Origin: Owenia fusiformis
Taxonomy: Eukaryota; Annelida; Polychaeta; Sabellida; Oweniidae
Direction: 5' to 3'
NCBI GenBank assembly: GCA_903813345.2
Contig: CAIIXF020000818.1
Location: forward strand, 1 to 50,000
DNA length: 50,000 nt
Positions 10,456 to 21,822 of the stretch are shown piece by piece; within the stretch, counting starts at the first letter, position 1, and the number at the start of each line of letters is the position of its first letter. The notes below the pieces were generated by a model, which was given only the letters and a program-made list of their open reading frames with translations, made no database searches and was not told where the DNA came from. The translations under genes and the position numbers were made by a program.

Positions 10456-10532
10456 GGCGACCCAGCTTTTACGGTCCTGATGGGCGTTACTATCGTGAAG
10501 GCTATGACCTCCCATACGTACCTGGAAACTAG
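10456..10532 (+). CDS. Possible second alternative terminal exon (Tyr-rich tail)
   Basis: After CAATTACAG (10447-10455) a phase-1 frame reads RPSFYGPDGRYYREGYDLP then YVPGN and a TAG at 10530-10532. The composition (Tyr, Gly, Pro, Arg) is unlike random translated intron. The acceptor and phase match the other exons of this gene. It could give a third C-terminus, for example spliced from 6043. At 24 residues it could still be chance. The sequence from 10533 to about 12040 shows no further exon. Confidence 0.4.
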
Positions 10533-12043
10533 TCTAGGGGACACCCTGTACTGTACACTTGGCTTTGGAGCATTCTTTATTCTGTACTGTATTTGTGAAC
10601 ACCATGTAATGTTCACTAGCTGATCAGCTGGACATACTGTAGCTTTCTATCCACCATTCTGACTTGAATCTTCATCTTCTACTCTCTGCTTTATTGCACT
10701 AACACAGGGCTGGATCTGGGACTTCAAAGTGATGATGCCCATTAAGAAATATTTTCAATGATTCACACAGACATGTTGATAATTCAAGATAGTTGACCGG
10801 AAATAAGTCTAAGTTTACATGATGCAGAAATATTATTTTAAGTACCCCCAGATCCATGCCTTGTCACGCCATACATAAACGCACAGATATGGACTGGGCT
10901 CCATACAATGGATCTCACCTTCAGGCAATACTAACAAACCAACTTTAAACGAAAAGAAACCAGGAATGCTCATTCTATACTATATATGCAAAAGCACATC
11001 ATCGACTCGTACAAGCAATGCACTGCCATAGAAGTAATATTTAAGTTTTATAATGAACAGTGTGTATGTACAATGTCTTGTACTTTTTTTTTCTTTTTTC
11101 TATTTTTGTTCTGAAATCCCCACAACATTGTATTCTTTAACTTTCTTTGGTATAAGTTTTATTGTAAACAGTGCAGTATTTATATAATATTTTTACGGTT
11201 CAATGCTATTTACTGTTGTCAGAGTACAGATTCAGTCATTCATTTGTATTATCTACAGCTTCTACAATCTATGATGTATACATATAGTGCAAGTATCTAA
11301 AAAGTGACGACCTGCTGATATTTCTTATATTTTTCAAGATATATCCAGTGGTATTTTCTATAAATCCCATTTACCCAGGACAGCATTAATTAGCATTTAT
11401 GAGATGTTGAGGTGCAGCTGTGTTTTTTTGCCATTGAATTGTGTGTATCTCAATTACATCTATACAGTCTAGTTTCTATGGCTTACTAAAGGGCTCCTGG
11501 TCAGTAAAAGGAATTTTTCAAATAGTTGTACAAAATATGGCTTGATTCATTTTTTACAAGTCCTCATCATCATACAATGATTTCAAAAAATTGCAGTTTT
11601 GATAATTTGGAAGGCATGAAGGATGGTCAGTTTTGAAATAATAGTCATGTATATATTGGATTTCCGATTTCCTTCATAAACTTGATTCCTTGTTCTTAAA
11701 GGGTGACGCATATCGTTTAGCAAATCGAACGCTCGTTTCTGGTGTTGCTCACCGTTTAGTATAAAAGGCCCGATCTCGGAATAATACTCAAGGGTTCACA
11801 GGTTCGAGCTCGTTGTGTGAACACCTCTAACTGTTATATAGCATAAGTATATTATAGATCGTCACACATTTATAAAAGGGTGATTTTTATTTTGACAAAT
11901 CAATTCCACATTTATGGGTGAAGTTTCAGGATCTTCTATTTGTGTATAATAAGGAAAAATTGGCATCTAAATTTCCCCATAACGTAATAGCACACAGCTT
12001 GGCATATGAAATATCCTACAAATGAAACAAAGCAAGACAAACC

Positions 12044-12275
12044 GGTTTCTAAAACAAGGATTTATATTGGCTGTTGTACATGTATTCTTTGAACGCAATC
12101 ACTCTTTGGATAACGTTTTCAAAATCATTATAAACGGATTACTTTATCTCAAAGACAATTTCAATAAACTGGATTTTACAGAACTCCCCTTATTTCTTAA
12201 AAATGGACTGATCCAGTTGATTCGCCTGGAGCCGCCATATTGTTTTTATACGGGATGCTAATCGGAACCCTTTAA
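12044..12275. repeat. Dispersed repeat, copy A
   Basis: From GGATTTATATTGGCTGTTGT to GATGCTAATCGGAACCCTTT this is nearly identical to 33948-34173 (about five differences). Both keep a short open frame with the motif LYLKDNF, then KLDFTELPLFLKNGLIQLIR. Copy A stops at a TAA where copy B has TTA. The identity of the repeat is unknown; it is probably part of a mobile element or a duplicated gene fragment. Confidence 0.75.
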
Positions 12276-12563
12276 AGAGTTAATGGCCTAATCAAGGACC
12301 AATGAAATTGATTATTTCGGAAAGCTGCAATGCCATTCAGGATTTGGAATGTCTCAATACACACAAGATTTACGAGAAAATTAACTCAGTATTGTATGTC
12401 TAGTCATATTTAAATGTCTGTATTCATATTTCTGTTGTAAATATGTTACTTTATAGCTACCTGTATACTATGACCATATAAAGAGAAAATATGATTTATA
12501 AGGAGAAAATTATGCCATTGTAACAGCAGAATTGTTTAATAGTAAATATCATAAAAAAAATAA

Positions 12564-12918
12564 TTCATTTCTATGTGTTTGTATGTGTGACAATAAATAA
12601 ACAAATTATGTACTTATTAAATGCATTAAACAATTATGTTATCTGATTTGTAATAAATAGCCTGATGTCTCAAATTAAAGTGTGTCTAACACACTAGAAT
12701 TGAAGTGAACAAAAATGAAGAGATCTACTACTAATCATCATGAATTCACGATGTAATTACAACACTTATCCTATTAAAAGAATCTCTAAACTGCAAATGC
12801 AAGCTTATATGCAACACTTATATTTATGTCCTATGTATATATTTCCATTGCTCAGTGTTTTGCCATATTACGGCCTTTAACATGTTTGTAAATTAGGTCA
12901 TTGAGTAAGTATATCTAT
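12564..12918. repeat. Duplicated intron segment carrying the empty Harbinger site
   Basis: The segment from TTCATTTCTATGTG to AAGTATATCTAT is repeated at 13496-13748 plus 15625-15770. Here the target CTTATCCTATTAAAAGAATC (12765-12784) is intact, with TATTA at 12772-12776. In the other copy the foldback Harbinger element sits at exactly that place. Confidence 0.85.
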
Positions 12919-13270
12919 TTTGTTAAAATAGATGTGGTGACATTAGAAGCTAGACATGACATAGGAGAACTGGACAATAACAGTGAAGATCGAAGGGTGA
13001 ATGATAAATATTGTATAAAAAATGACTTATATATATCTGTACATTTGCTGTACCTTACAGCTAGCTAAGGCCTCGGTCACATTTGATCTATGACAACCCT
13101 ACGACAGCCGTAGCTTCCCAAAATCAAAAGAAATATGCAGCATCAAATTTTTGAGATAATCATTACGATGTAGATTTTTGAAGATCTTCGATTTTGTAAA
13201 GCTACAGCTACCATAGAGCAAATGTGACTGAAGTTTAAGCACCAAATATTAATAATGCCATCTTTTGCAG

Positions 13271-13387
13271 AGGTTGATGAGTGTGCCAGTAATCCTTGTG
13301 AGAATGGACAATGTATCGATGGGGAGAATTCCTATTTATGTGATTGTTATGAGGGCTTCACAGGTCGACAGTGCGAGAAGAAAATAG
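13271..13387 (+). CDS. Exon: calcium-binding EGF domain
   Basis: The acceptor is TCTTTTGCAG ending at 13270 and the donor is GTAATC at 13388. The exon is 117 nt with phases 1-1. Starting from a split Glu codon, the peptide is VDECASNPCENGQCIDG, then ENSYLCDC, then YEGFTGRQCEKKI. The VDEC start and the SYLC region fit the calcium-binding EGF consensus (D/N-X-D/N-E/Q-C and an aromatic near the fourth cysteine). It follows the optional terminal exons and leads to the EGF exon at 15805. Confidence 0.88.
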   Translation, partial: RLMSVPVILVRMDNVSMGRIPIYVIVMRASQVDSARRK

Positions 13388-14051
13388 GTAATCAAAATCT
13401 TAATTTGATTCAGAGTGCCACTGTTTGAAATCAAAATACTCTGAATGAATAACAAATAATGTTATAATGATATAAAAGTATTAAATAAAAAGTATTTCAT
13501 TTCTATGTATTTGTATGTGTGACAATAAATAAACAAATTATGTACTTAATAAGTTTAAATGTATTAAACAATTATGTTATCTGATTTGTAATAAATAGCA
13601 TGATGTCTCAAATTAAAGTGTGTCTAACACACTAGAATTCAAAGTGAACAAAAATGAAGAGATCTACTATAATCATCATGATGGATCTTTGAATTAACAT
13701 ATTGGATTTACACGCATTCAAGATGTAATAATAACCCTTATCCTACTAGGGATGTTTCAGCTATTCGGAATCTGAAAGTGAACTTTACAGGGAAAGTGAA
13801 AGTCAGATTTCAGGGGTCATGTCATAAGTTCCGTTGCATTAAACGTTTATTATAACTGATAAATCAATAGTTTCAAAGCTAAAAACATCAATGTGCTTTT
13901 TAGAGAATAAAGCAACATTAAAATAATTTCAAGATGCTTTTATTTGTTATTCGCTGTGGATTACATTTATTAGAAATATGACACAAAGTATATTCTCTTG
14001 TACTAAATATTACATGTATTGATAGAACAGTTTAAGTAGTCTCAAAGAGAT

Positions 14052-14957
14052 TAACCCTCCTTATACTAAGACCGGCACACACTTTTGTGAGCTTTGCCAG
14101 ATGTTGTCGTGGGTGGCGAAAAAGTGTACCTATAACCTTAAAAACCTTGATGTGACCAATCACATGCTCTACATAACTCCGCCTACTCCCAATTTTTTCT
14201 GTTTAGCCGCTTACATTTTTTACGTAAATTTAGGGGTTTTCTGCGTATTTCAGAACTTTTATACTTCCTAAGGAGTGGGTATCGACATGGATATATTTAA
14301 TCAGCTAAAAGTCTACAGTCTTCAGGGAATACTAAAGGTCCCCCGAGCCCAATATTTGCCAAATGTTTGTGCATCATTCATATGACCTAAAAAGCCACTA
14401 TGGACATAATGAAGGTCATTGTTATTATCTACTATTACTTGGGTATGCATACAATGGTATCCTCTATTTCCAGAGTAAAAAGGTGCTTGGGGATCATTTT
14501 CTTGCCTGTTGATTTCATGGGATGTTCCATCAATAGAGCCAATTGCAAATGGGAGATCATTCCAATTATTCCTCATTGCATTTCATTCTTCAAGAGATGG
14601 CCAGCGTACATTGGATGCATATAGTTCCCATACTATTGGCCGAACGTCATTAATGACTCGTGACACAGTTGTAATGATAACATCGAACACCAGGTAGAGG
14701 AGAGGATAACAAGGGTATGATCTCAGCCAGATCAATGTGAGGAGTAGTCTATTGTGAGGTGACATGTTATGTCGCATACCAAAAGTTCTAGGCAGAAAAT
14801 TACCAACCATCTCATGAAACGTATTAACTGTTTCACCAACAGTTTCAAAAGGCCTTCTGGTGGTGGTGCAGCTAGAAACATAAGCAATGCAACTATTGCA
14901 TGCTTCTCTCTTAGGCTCAAAGTGTATGCATACCCAAGTAATAGTAGATAATAACAA
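14052..14957 (-). pseudogene. PIF/Harbinger transposase remnant (minus strand)
   Basis: Reading leftward, the N-terminal helix-rich region (FHEMVGNFLPRTFGMR, LTLIWLRSYPCYPLL, TTVSRVINDVRPIVWE) is in one frame (14583-14957). After a frameshift near 14580 the catalytic DDE_4 part follows: LPFAIGSIDGTSHEI, then FYSGNRGYHCMHTQVIVD, then SGFLGHMNDAQTF (14322-14576). The first Asp (IDGT) and second Asp (NDAQ) are visible. The C-terminal part continues in broken frames toward 14052. These motifs are those of Harbinger transposases, which cut and paste DNA in the nucleus. Confidence 0.85.
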
Positions 14958-15351
14958 TGACCTTCGTTATGTCCATAGTGGCTTTTTAGGTCATATGAAT
15001 GATGCACAAACATTTGGCTATATGGCAAATATTGGGCCCGGGGGACCTTTAGTATTCCCTGAAGACTGTAGACTTTTAGCTGATAAAATATATCCATGTC
15101 GATACCCACTCCTTAGGAAGTATAAAAGTTCTGAAATACGCAGAAAACCCCTAAATTTACATAAAATATGTAAGCGACTAAACAGAAAAATTGGGAGTAG
15201 GCGGAGTTATGTAGAGCATGTGATTGGTCACATCAAGATTTTTAGGGTTATAGGTACACTTTTTCGCCACCCACGACAACATCTGGCAAAGCTCACAGAA
15301 TTGTGTGCCGGTCTTAGTATAAGGAGGGTTAATCTCTTTGAGACTACTTAA
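14887..15351 (+). pseudogene. Inverted second copy of the Harbinger transposase C-terminal half
   Basis: A 154-codon plus-strand frame repeats the catalytic core and extends to the C-terminus: HTQVIVDNNNDLRYVHSGF, then MNDAQTF, CRLLADKIYPCRYPLLRKY, and SYVEHVIGHIKIFRVIG with FRHPRQHLAKL. The Glu of the DDE triad lies in VEHVIG. The N-terminal half is missing on this strand because the copy is an inverted partial duplicate of the minus-strand gene. Confidence 0.85.
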
Positions 15352-15804
15352 ACTGCTCAATCAACTGTTCTATCAATACATGTAATATTCAGTACAAGAG
15401 AATATACTTTGTGTCATAGTTCTAATAAAATAAAAGCATCTTGAAATTATTTTAATGTTGCTATATTCTCTAAAAAGCACATTGATGTTTTTAGCTTTGA
15501 AACTATTGATTTATCAGTTATAATAAACGTTTAATGCAACTGAACTTATGACATGACCCCTGAAATCTGACTTTCACTTTCCCTGTAAAGCTCACTTTCC
15601 GATTCCGAATAGCTGAAACATCCCTATTAAAAGAATCTTTTAACTGCAAATGCAAGCTTATATGCAACACTTATATTTATGTCCTATGCATATATTTCTG
15701 TTGCTGATGTTTTGCCATATTAGGGCCTTTAACATGTTTGTAAATTGGGTCATTGAGTAAGTATATCTATCGAGCTATATCATACATGTATACGCCTCTT
15801 TCAG

Positions 15805-15957
15805 ATTCACCAGATGAGGGAGCATGTGAGAGTGAACCCTGTCAGAATAACGGCTTATGTTATGAAAGCCAAAATGGCTACACATGTCAGTGCAGCCCAG
15901 AATGGACAGGCTTCAACTGTGAAGACTTCATAGATATAGGAGACTACAATGTAATAG
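15805..15957 (+). CDS. Exon: EGF domain before the VWA domain
   Basis: The acceptor is CTCTTTCAG before 15805 and the donor is GTAAGG at 15958. The exon is 153 nt with phases 1-1. The peptide DSPDEGACESEPCQNNGLC is followed by YESQNGYTCQCSPEW, then TGFNCEDFIDIGDYNVI. All six EGF cysteines are present. An acidic linker of about 13 residues leads to the VWA exon at 17136. Confidence 0.88.
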
Positions 15958-16220
15958 GTAAGGCTGAGAATATCACTGTTGTACTATTACTTATATGTAT
16001 CAGTTATATAAGTGAGTTTGTATAGACTCATTAGTTATCATGTGCATGACACTCAGGTTTAATACAGTATATCTGTGAATATGGATCATGAAAAATCTTG
16101 TGTGATTAAATAAGCTCATTCTGGATTTTTTAAGTGCTAGCATGATAAACATAACAAATATATAAGTGTGTGTAAATATATAAGTTTGAAGTGAAAGACT
16201 AAATGTGTGTATGCCAATTA

Positions 16221-16985
16221 AATAGTACCCCACACACTAATTAGTCATAAACTTTAAAACTTGTTTTAAACACTTTCCCTTTATTGAATCATCATAAAAT
16301 TTCACATGAACAAACTACAAGCAATTTCCAACACTCAATCTTTTTTGATTTGCTTGAATTTGAATTTTCAAATTTTCATAGTCGTTTAAGATTAAGCACC
16401 CATTTCACAATTTTTCAGATTTTATGCTATATTTATGTATATTTTGCTTCCTGTAAAGTTTTTGAGAAGTACTGTACATGTACAGAATTGTACACTGTAT
16501 AGAAATATGAAATTCTTGAATGAACTGGTAAAGATTGCAGGAAGTAAAGGGACAAGACGGGTATTAGAAACAGATGCCAAAGATACCCGCCATGTATTCC
16601 AGTGACCCATAAAACCCATATATGAATCTACACAAAGACATGAACCACTGTCTTCATAATTGCTATCCACTTGTTCATTAGTTATTAAAATTCAACAGTA
16701 ATGTGTTGGAAAACAAGTGTTGAAAGAAAGTTATGGATGTTAAAGTTTATTCGAGTGCCAAATATACATAAATATAGCATAAATGTGAAAAATATGACAT
16801 GGGAACTCCATCTTTAAATTACTATAAAATTTTGTATATTGAAATTCAAGCAAATCAAAAACATTTGGAAATTGCTTGTAGTTTGTTCATGTGAAATTTC
16901 ATGATGATTCAATAAGGAGAAAGTGCTGTTAAAATAAGTTTTAAAGTTTGTGACTAATTAGTGTGTGGGGTACTATGCTATTTAG
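16221..16985. mobile_element. Foldback MITE with ~145-bp arms
   Basis: Left arm 16221-16365 starts AATAGTACCCCACACACTAA. Right arm 16840-16985 is its reverse complement, ending GTGTGTGGGGTACTATGC. The arms share ACAAACTACAAGCAATTTCC. No coding capacity is seen. It sits in the intron before the VWA exon. Confidence 0.75.
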
Positions 16986-17135
16986 CACCACTAAAATACA
17001 CAATAGTTAAGCAGTTTTGTTAAAATAATTTTTTTTTCTAATTATGCACATTGTGCTTTTTCACTTTAGCCTTAATATTAATAAGATTTAATGTTCACAT
17101 AATTAAGATGTTTCTTTTTCTTTGTTAATTTTAAG

Positions 17136-17710
17136 TTCCCGGTTCTGGCGCAGGCTGTGGCAATGTAGCAGACATTGTCTTTCTGTTAGACGCATCCGGT
17201 AGTGTAACTGACCCCAACTTTTTGACAATGTTGAAATTCATTGATGCGGTTATAGATGAATTAAAGGGTCAAAGTCGTTTCGGAGTTGCAACATTTAGCA
17301 CAAATGCTAAGGTTGAAATTTACTTAGGACAATATGAGGATACTGACGCTTTACAAGAAGCTGTTTTCAACATCAAATATGAGCCTGGTCAGACAAACAC
17401 AGCAGCTGGAATACAGATTGTGAGAGAGCAGATGTTCCAAGCCTTTAATGGGGGCAGAGCAAGTGCCCCAGATTATCTCATACTACTAACAGATGGAGTT
17501 TCAAACCTGAACAGTGGTCAAACTATTAATCAAGCTGACAGAGCAAGTTTTGAGGGAATTGAGATAATTGCTGTTGGCATTGGACTAAAGCAGGATTATG
17601 AGGTTAATGCAATTGCTCATGATGAGAATCATGTCTTTGCTGTTGATCAGTTTGATCAGTTGTCTTATGTGGTGGATCCAGTCTCCAAGTTGATATGTGC
17701 AGGAAGGTGA
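17136..17710 (+). CDS. Terminal exon: von Willebrand factor A domain
   Basis: The acceptor is TAATTTTAAG before 17136 (phase 1), and a stop TGA lies at 17708-17710. One exon encodes a complete VWA domain of about 190 residues: a short VPGSGAGCGN linker, then ADIVFLLDASGSVTD, GQSRFGVATFSTNAKVEI, the conserved threonine region GQTNTAAGIQIV, YLILLTDGVSNLN, and a final cysteine in SKLICAGR. The metal-ion-dependent adhesion site is complete (D-A-S-G-S, Thr, Asp). VWA domains of matrilin-like proteins bind matrix or self-assemble. A possible donor (AAG|GTGATC) overlaps the stop but is out of phase with the gene. AATAAA at 18234-18239 may serve polyadenylation. Confidence 0.92.
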
Positions 17711-17939
17711 TCAACTTAACACATACTAACAGTTTATGTGCCTCAGTCACAAATACAAACTATCCTATAGACTCTTGTCATATTGCAGAACATCAGGGTG
17801 CTTACCAGCTTTCTTGTAGATTTCAAAAATCCCACAAAATATGTTTTTTCAAAGCTGCACATTTATTGCTGTTTCATAAAACTGACAGAGTGAGGCAAAA
17901 ATCTAGTTGCAAACTGGCATTCTGTTATGCAGACTAAGA

Positions 17940-19719
17940 TGGAGCACCCTGTACATATTGAAAATTATAACAAATTTTAATTTTACTGAAAAATTAATGT
18001 TTATTTTTTAATACAGAGTATAAATTGCATATATTGTTCATAGTCCTATACTTTCATGATAGACCCAATAATACAGCTGTAATTTAAAGGGCTTTCCTAC
18101 ATGTATGTCCATCAAATATTTCTGCTTGGCTTTTGACCATTATATGCTGTAAAGTAAATAGCTATCTGAATTCTGTAAACACACAATATACACATGTACA
18201 ATGTCCTACTTTTATGTGTACAAAATAAATGTACAGGGCAACCAATGTGGTTCGGATTATCCATGGGTGTGTTCGAATCTTAACTACATTTGAGGAAAAT
18301 TCAGTAACTTTTATTTATTTAATAATGAATGGTACTGTCTAATGTGAAATGGATGTATTTTGAATGTATTAAATTACAGAAAGATTTCTATGTTTGCAAG
18401 TAAAACAAATAAATAAATGATACATGCAAAAATCTTAATACTATTTGTTTGTTGATATTATTGCTATTTATTTCATTCTTTCGGTATGATGTCATAAAGA
18501 AAAAGAATAGATATGGTCAAGAGATAAAAATGAAGTTTTAAGATAAAATGTTTATTGCTTCTAACAACATTATTTCATTCTTCGTTTTCATTAACTAATT
18601 CATAACTGCAAACTGTATATCTCAGATGACATTGTTGACATCACAGTTTGACATTTCCAATAACTTGAAGATTGAGTATTAAATTTCAATATGGCTGGAT
18701 GGTCCTGGTTCATAATTAAAATCAGGGATCTCCAAAAGTTCAGTGTTGGTGTCGGGTCACAGGGTTTCCATGTGATAGATCCATATAAGGCTTATAGAAC
18801 CATATAGGAATCCAACTTACTGTTGTCTGCCATTTTGAATATCATGCGGTAAGGCTTGTAGGACCATATAGGGAAAGCTAAGGGGAATCCCCTGATACCA
18901 AAGGAATTATGGGAGCTACTCACCTCTGTTTAAAATAGTGATGATTTACATGCCTTGTGTGTGTAGTTTATGCCAAGAAGAGATAACATAAATCGCCTTT
19001 GTTATTTTGATCTACCCTTGTAAAAACAACATGTATGTTAATACTCAGCTGCATATGTGCTGTTAAAACTAAGCGTCATGATTCAATGCTGACATTTCAT
19101 CAGATATCTTTTGATTTATGGACTGAATTTCTTAAAAATATATTTCAATATTTAATTTCTATTAAGATCTAAATTGGAATGATGCAGGATATCCAGGCCA
19201 CATTTCTTCATCAACAAAAATTAATTAAAATAAAATTTTATTAAAAGGAAACTTCAATCAACTTCTATTCGAGATGAAGGTCAAGTCCTACTAAAGCTTA
19301 TACTTGTTTTTTACAAATTTTCTCTTTTGTGACATACATGCACTTGAAAACCCAATAAATGAATTTTGGATGAAAAAATACATGGGTACCCTGCACCACT
19401 CAAGATTTAGATATTCAAAAGAAATTACGAAAATAGTTTCTTTTGAACTTCTGTATACAGAAGTATCAATCAGAGATTGTCTCGAGGTTACTGAATCAAA
19501 CCTAATATTTACAGGTTGTATGCGATAACTGTAAAATTATTCTTGATGATATACACATCTTTACAAACACATTCTATTTAAACATGGCTTGGCCTTTATT
19601 ATGGCACTGAAAGCATTGTGACCAAAATATACATATATACATGTTATCTATATCATTACAAAATATATTTGACTATTTCATTAAATCTACAATTACATCA
19701 CAATCTCCTTATGTGACTC
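17940..19719. other. Intergenic region between convergent genes
   Basis: This is the space between the 3' end of the plus-strand VWA gene and the 3' end of the minus-strand phosphatase gene. It is AT-rich, with no exon-like open frame or clear transposon ends. A short repeated phrase around CCATATAGG occurs near 18783-18880. Confidence 0.5.
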
Positions 19720-19839
19720 TCAGATGTTGTCATAACAAAACCCATCTGGCCCAGTTATCCACTCTATGAATCTGAAATGTCGTAAATCTACCACATCAGG
19801 AGGAGGTAACTGTGCCAGACTGGTCTGATTAATGTTGAC
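19720..19839 (-). CDS. Alternative last exon (distal) of LPP-type phosphatase gene
   Basis: On the minus strand the acceptor TTCTTATCCAG precedes a phase-0 frame VNINQTSLAQLPPPDVVDLR, then HFRFIEWITGPDG and FCYDNI, with a TGA at 19720-19722. Exon 21823-21999 ends in phase 0, so this exon can replace exon 21039-21188 as the C-terminus. It would make a 39-residue cytoplasmic tail. LPP family tails are variable, so homology cannot confirm it; the clean splice site and open frame support it. Confidence 0.6.
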   Translation of the reverse strand, partial: VNINQTSLAQLPPPDVVDLRHFRFIEWITGPDGFCYDNI

Positions 19840-21038
19840 CTGGATAAGAAGAACACAGTGTGTATATATTACACGTTGTCGTGATCAGAGACCTTTTTTC
19901 AAAATGAATTATATTTACATAATGTGATAATTATCATAATTATGTACATATATGTAAAGTGGAACACCTTTGTTTTATAAGGCTGGCTCATATTTTGTAA
20001 AATACCATATAATAGGTCTACGTTTAGCTGTATATTTTCGAGCTATGTACTAATTAAAAAGGATGTAGACTATATCATCTAGACTGATTTAGCTATGTTC
20101 TATATATCAAAATAAAGCCTGTCTGTCCTACATTTATATTCTCTGAAGATATCACACTTTTACTGTGCTTATTTAATTCAAGGGGGGTATATATAACATG
20201 TATTTTAAAATTTGCTCAAAATATTAGGAAAAATTGCAATTATGACGTCACAAAAGATATGCAAATGAGCTTATTTACATAAATTATACGTTTTTTGAAA
20301 GGGCACTCAACATGCTTTGATTTGGTACCAACATTATTTAAAACGGATAAGAAATGGAAAAGTTATTAAATAAAACATGTTATTGGTGATTTAAATGCTG
20401 TTAATTGTAGCTATTTTAATCATCGTCCGTTTCCATGACAACGGGACCAATTTCAGAACTTCTCATTATTTGGAATATGTAGTAGATATGTTAAGCTTTC
20501 CAAAAATACCAAGAAACCCAACAGGGTCAGTCGATCCTTTTATTTCTTTAAATAAGCACTTTTTGGCAAATCCCTACTCGTCTATTAGTGTAACACTTTT
20601 CAGAGTTCCAAGACATTGTGTTAAATGAACCTCTGCAAGTGGAGCACCTCCCAAGTGGAACACAAGTTTTAGAGGTACCAAATGATTGTGTTCCATGAAG
20701 CCAGGTTTACTATAGTTCAGGTTGTATTTTACAAGTGCTTTTCTAATGCCCTTGACATCATTAGTGATTCTTTTTGTACTAAACAGTCAATGGCATTTGA
20801 ATGTCAGGATTTTAATTTTGTTAGAGTGTTTCTCTCAACATTATAAATGTTTTTCATTCAACTCGGTATTCTATGTTTCATTCAGATTCATTCTTGTCCA
20901 GTAATCAGAGTATTAAAGTCGCACGTTCTTTATGGCTTTTCTGTGTTCCATAGGCATGAGTATCTTGTATTGGATTCCCGTTCCCAAATGGATCTCATAA
21001 ACGATTACTAAGCTCTATAGCTTTCTAAATCATATATG

Positions 21039-21188
21039 TTAAGGTAAATTGTCTGTATGTACATGTAAGGTTTCCATTGAAACTGGTGATTTTGCTATTG
21101 ATGGAACGCTACCAGATGATTCAAGTTGATAGGAACTGTCTCGCATTCTTCCAACATCCTTTGGCTTCACGTAAACCACTGTTAACCC
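21039..21188 (-). CDS. Last exon (proximal) of LPP-type phosphatase gene
   Basis: On the minus strand the acceptor TTTGTTACAG precedes GLTVVYVKPKDVGRMRDSSY, then QLESSGSVPSIAKSP and a TAA at 21039-21041. It is 50 codons including the stop, phase 0. The YVKP start completes the last membrane helix exit, and the Ser-rich tail resembles cytoplasmic tails of LPP proteins. It joins 21823-21999 in frame. Confidence 0.75.
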   Translation of the reverse strand, partial: GLTVVYVKPKDVGRMRDSSYQLESSGSVPSIAKSPVSMETLHVHTDNLP

Positions 21189-21343
21189 CTGTAACAAAAC
21201 ACAAAATTGATACCTCACTCATATTCGAGTTTGCTATGCCAATCCAATAAGATTTTACTAACATGTACTGTTTTTACTATTGGTCAACACAGTCCTTCGT
21301 GGATTATTGCTCAGTTGTTGAAAGCCCATGGTTACTGTAAGTG

Positions 21344-21490
21344 CTTTATATAGGTTATTTACTGGGAGGGATTGAATATTGGTTTTATTCCGAGGGACAA
21401 TATGATATTGACCGGAGGGTTATATGATATTGACCGAGGGAGCGAGGAATGAAACCCATATTCAATCCCGACCAGAAATAACCTATTTAT
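21344..21490. repeat. Hairpin element, GGTTATTTACTGGGAGG family
   Basis: Left arm GGTTATTTACTGGGAGGGAT (about 21352) and the right arm ATTCAATCCCGACCAGAAAT are inverted copies. The loop includes GACCGAGGGAGCGAGGAATG. It lies in the last intron of the phosphatase gene. It is related to 4844, 38943 and 39485. Confidence 0.75.
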
Positions 21491-21580
21491 TCCATAATAC
21501 ATTCCTCTAAAATGTTACATTTTGAAAATGCTTTTATCAATAAGCCAAGGTTAAAAATAACAGGAAAACCAAAAATAGGT

Positions 21581-21705
21581 TAATACGTTCCAATACGATT
21601 TTTTCCCGGGGACAATACGATTTTTTCATGTAATACGCTCCAATACGATTTTTTTCCCGGGGACAATACGATTTTTTCATGTAATACGATTCAATACAAT
21701 TTTTA
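21581..21705. repeat. Tandem 50-51-bp repeat
   Basis: Two and a half copies of a unit containing CCAATACGATTTTTTCCCGG and GGACAATACGATTTTTTCAT begin at 21581, 21631 and about 21682. Within each unit, AATACGATTTTTT is itself repeated. Confidence 0.85.
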
Positions 21706-21822
21706 TTCCTTCATATTTCCCTGGGAAAACAGTAGTATTATGGAATAAAAATTATTATTCTTAACTTTACCACTATTTCCTTCAACTTGTACTATATTTT
21801 GTTTGATCGAACTAGTTCTTAC

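Larger units (their letters stand above)
13749..15624. mobile_element. Foldback PIF/Harbinger DNA transposon, inactive
   Basis: The element begins GGGATGTTTCAGCTATTCGG and ends with its complement. It is flanked by TACTA (13744-13748) and TATTA (15625-15629), the unfilled site being TATTA at 12772. Arms of about 700 bases (13749-14450 and 14925-15624) are near-perfect inverted copies. The unique centre carries the N-terminal half of the transposase. Harbinger elements normally make a 3-bp TWA duplication; the apparent 5 bp may include element bases. Confidence 0.85.
13496..15770. repeat. Second copy of the intron duplication, split by a Harbinger element
   Basis: The left part is 13496-13748 and the right part 15625-15770, homologous to 12564-12918. 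The copy contains an extra stretch near 13690-13720 that is absent from the first copy. It ends 34 bases before the EGF exon at 15805. Confidence 0.8.

Noticed and set aside
11780-11830. GGTTCGAGCTC resembling a tRNA B-box
   Set aside because: No cloverleaf or A-box at the right distance; not a tRNA or clear SINE.
12022-12261. 79-codon open frame
   Set aside because: It lies in a dispersed repeat with no splice context or recognised domain; listed as a repeat, not a gene.
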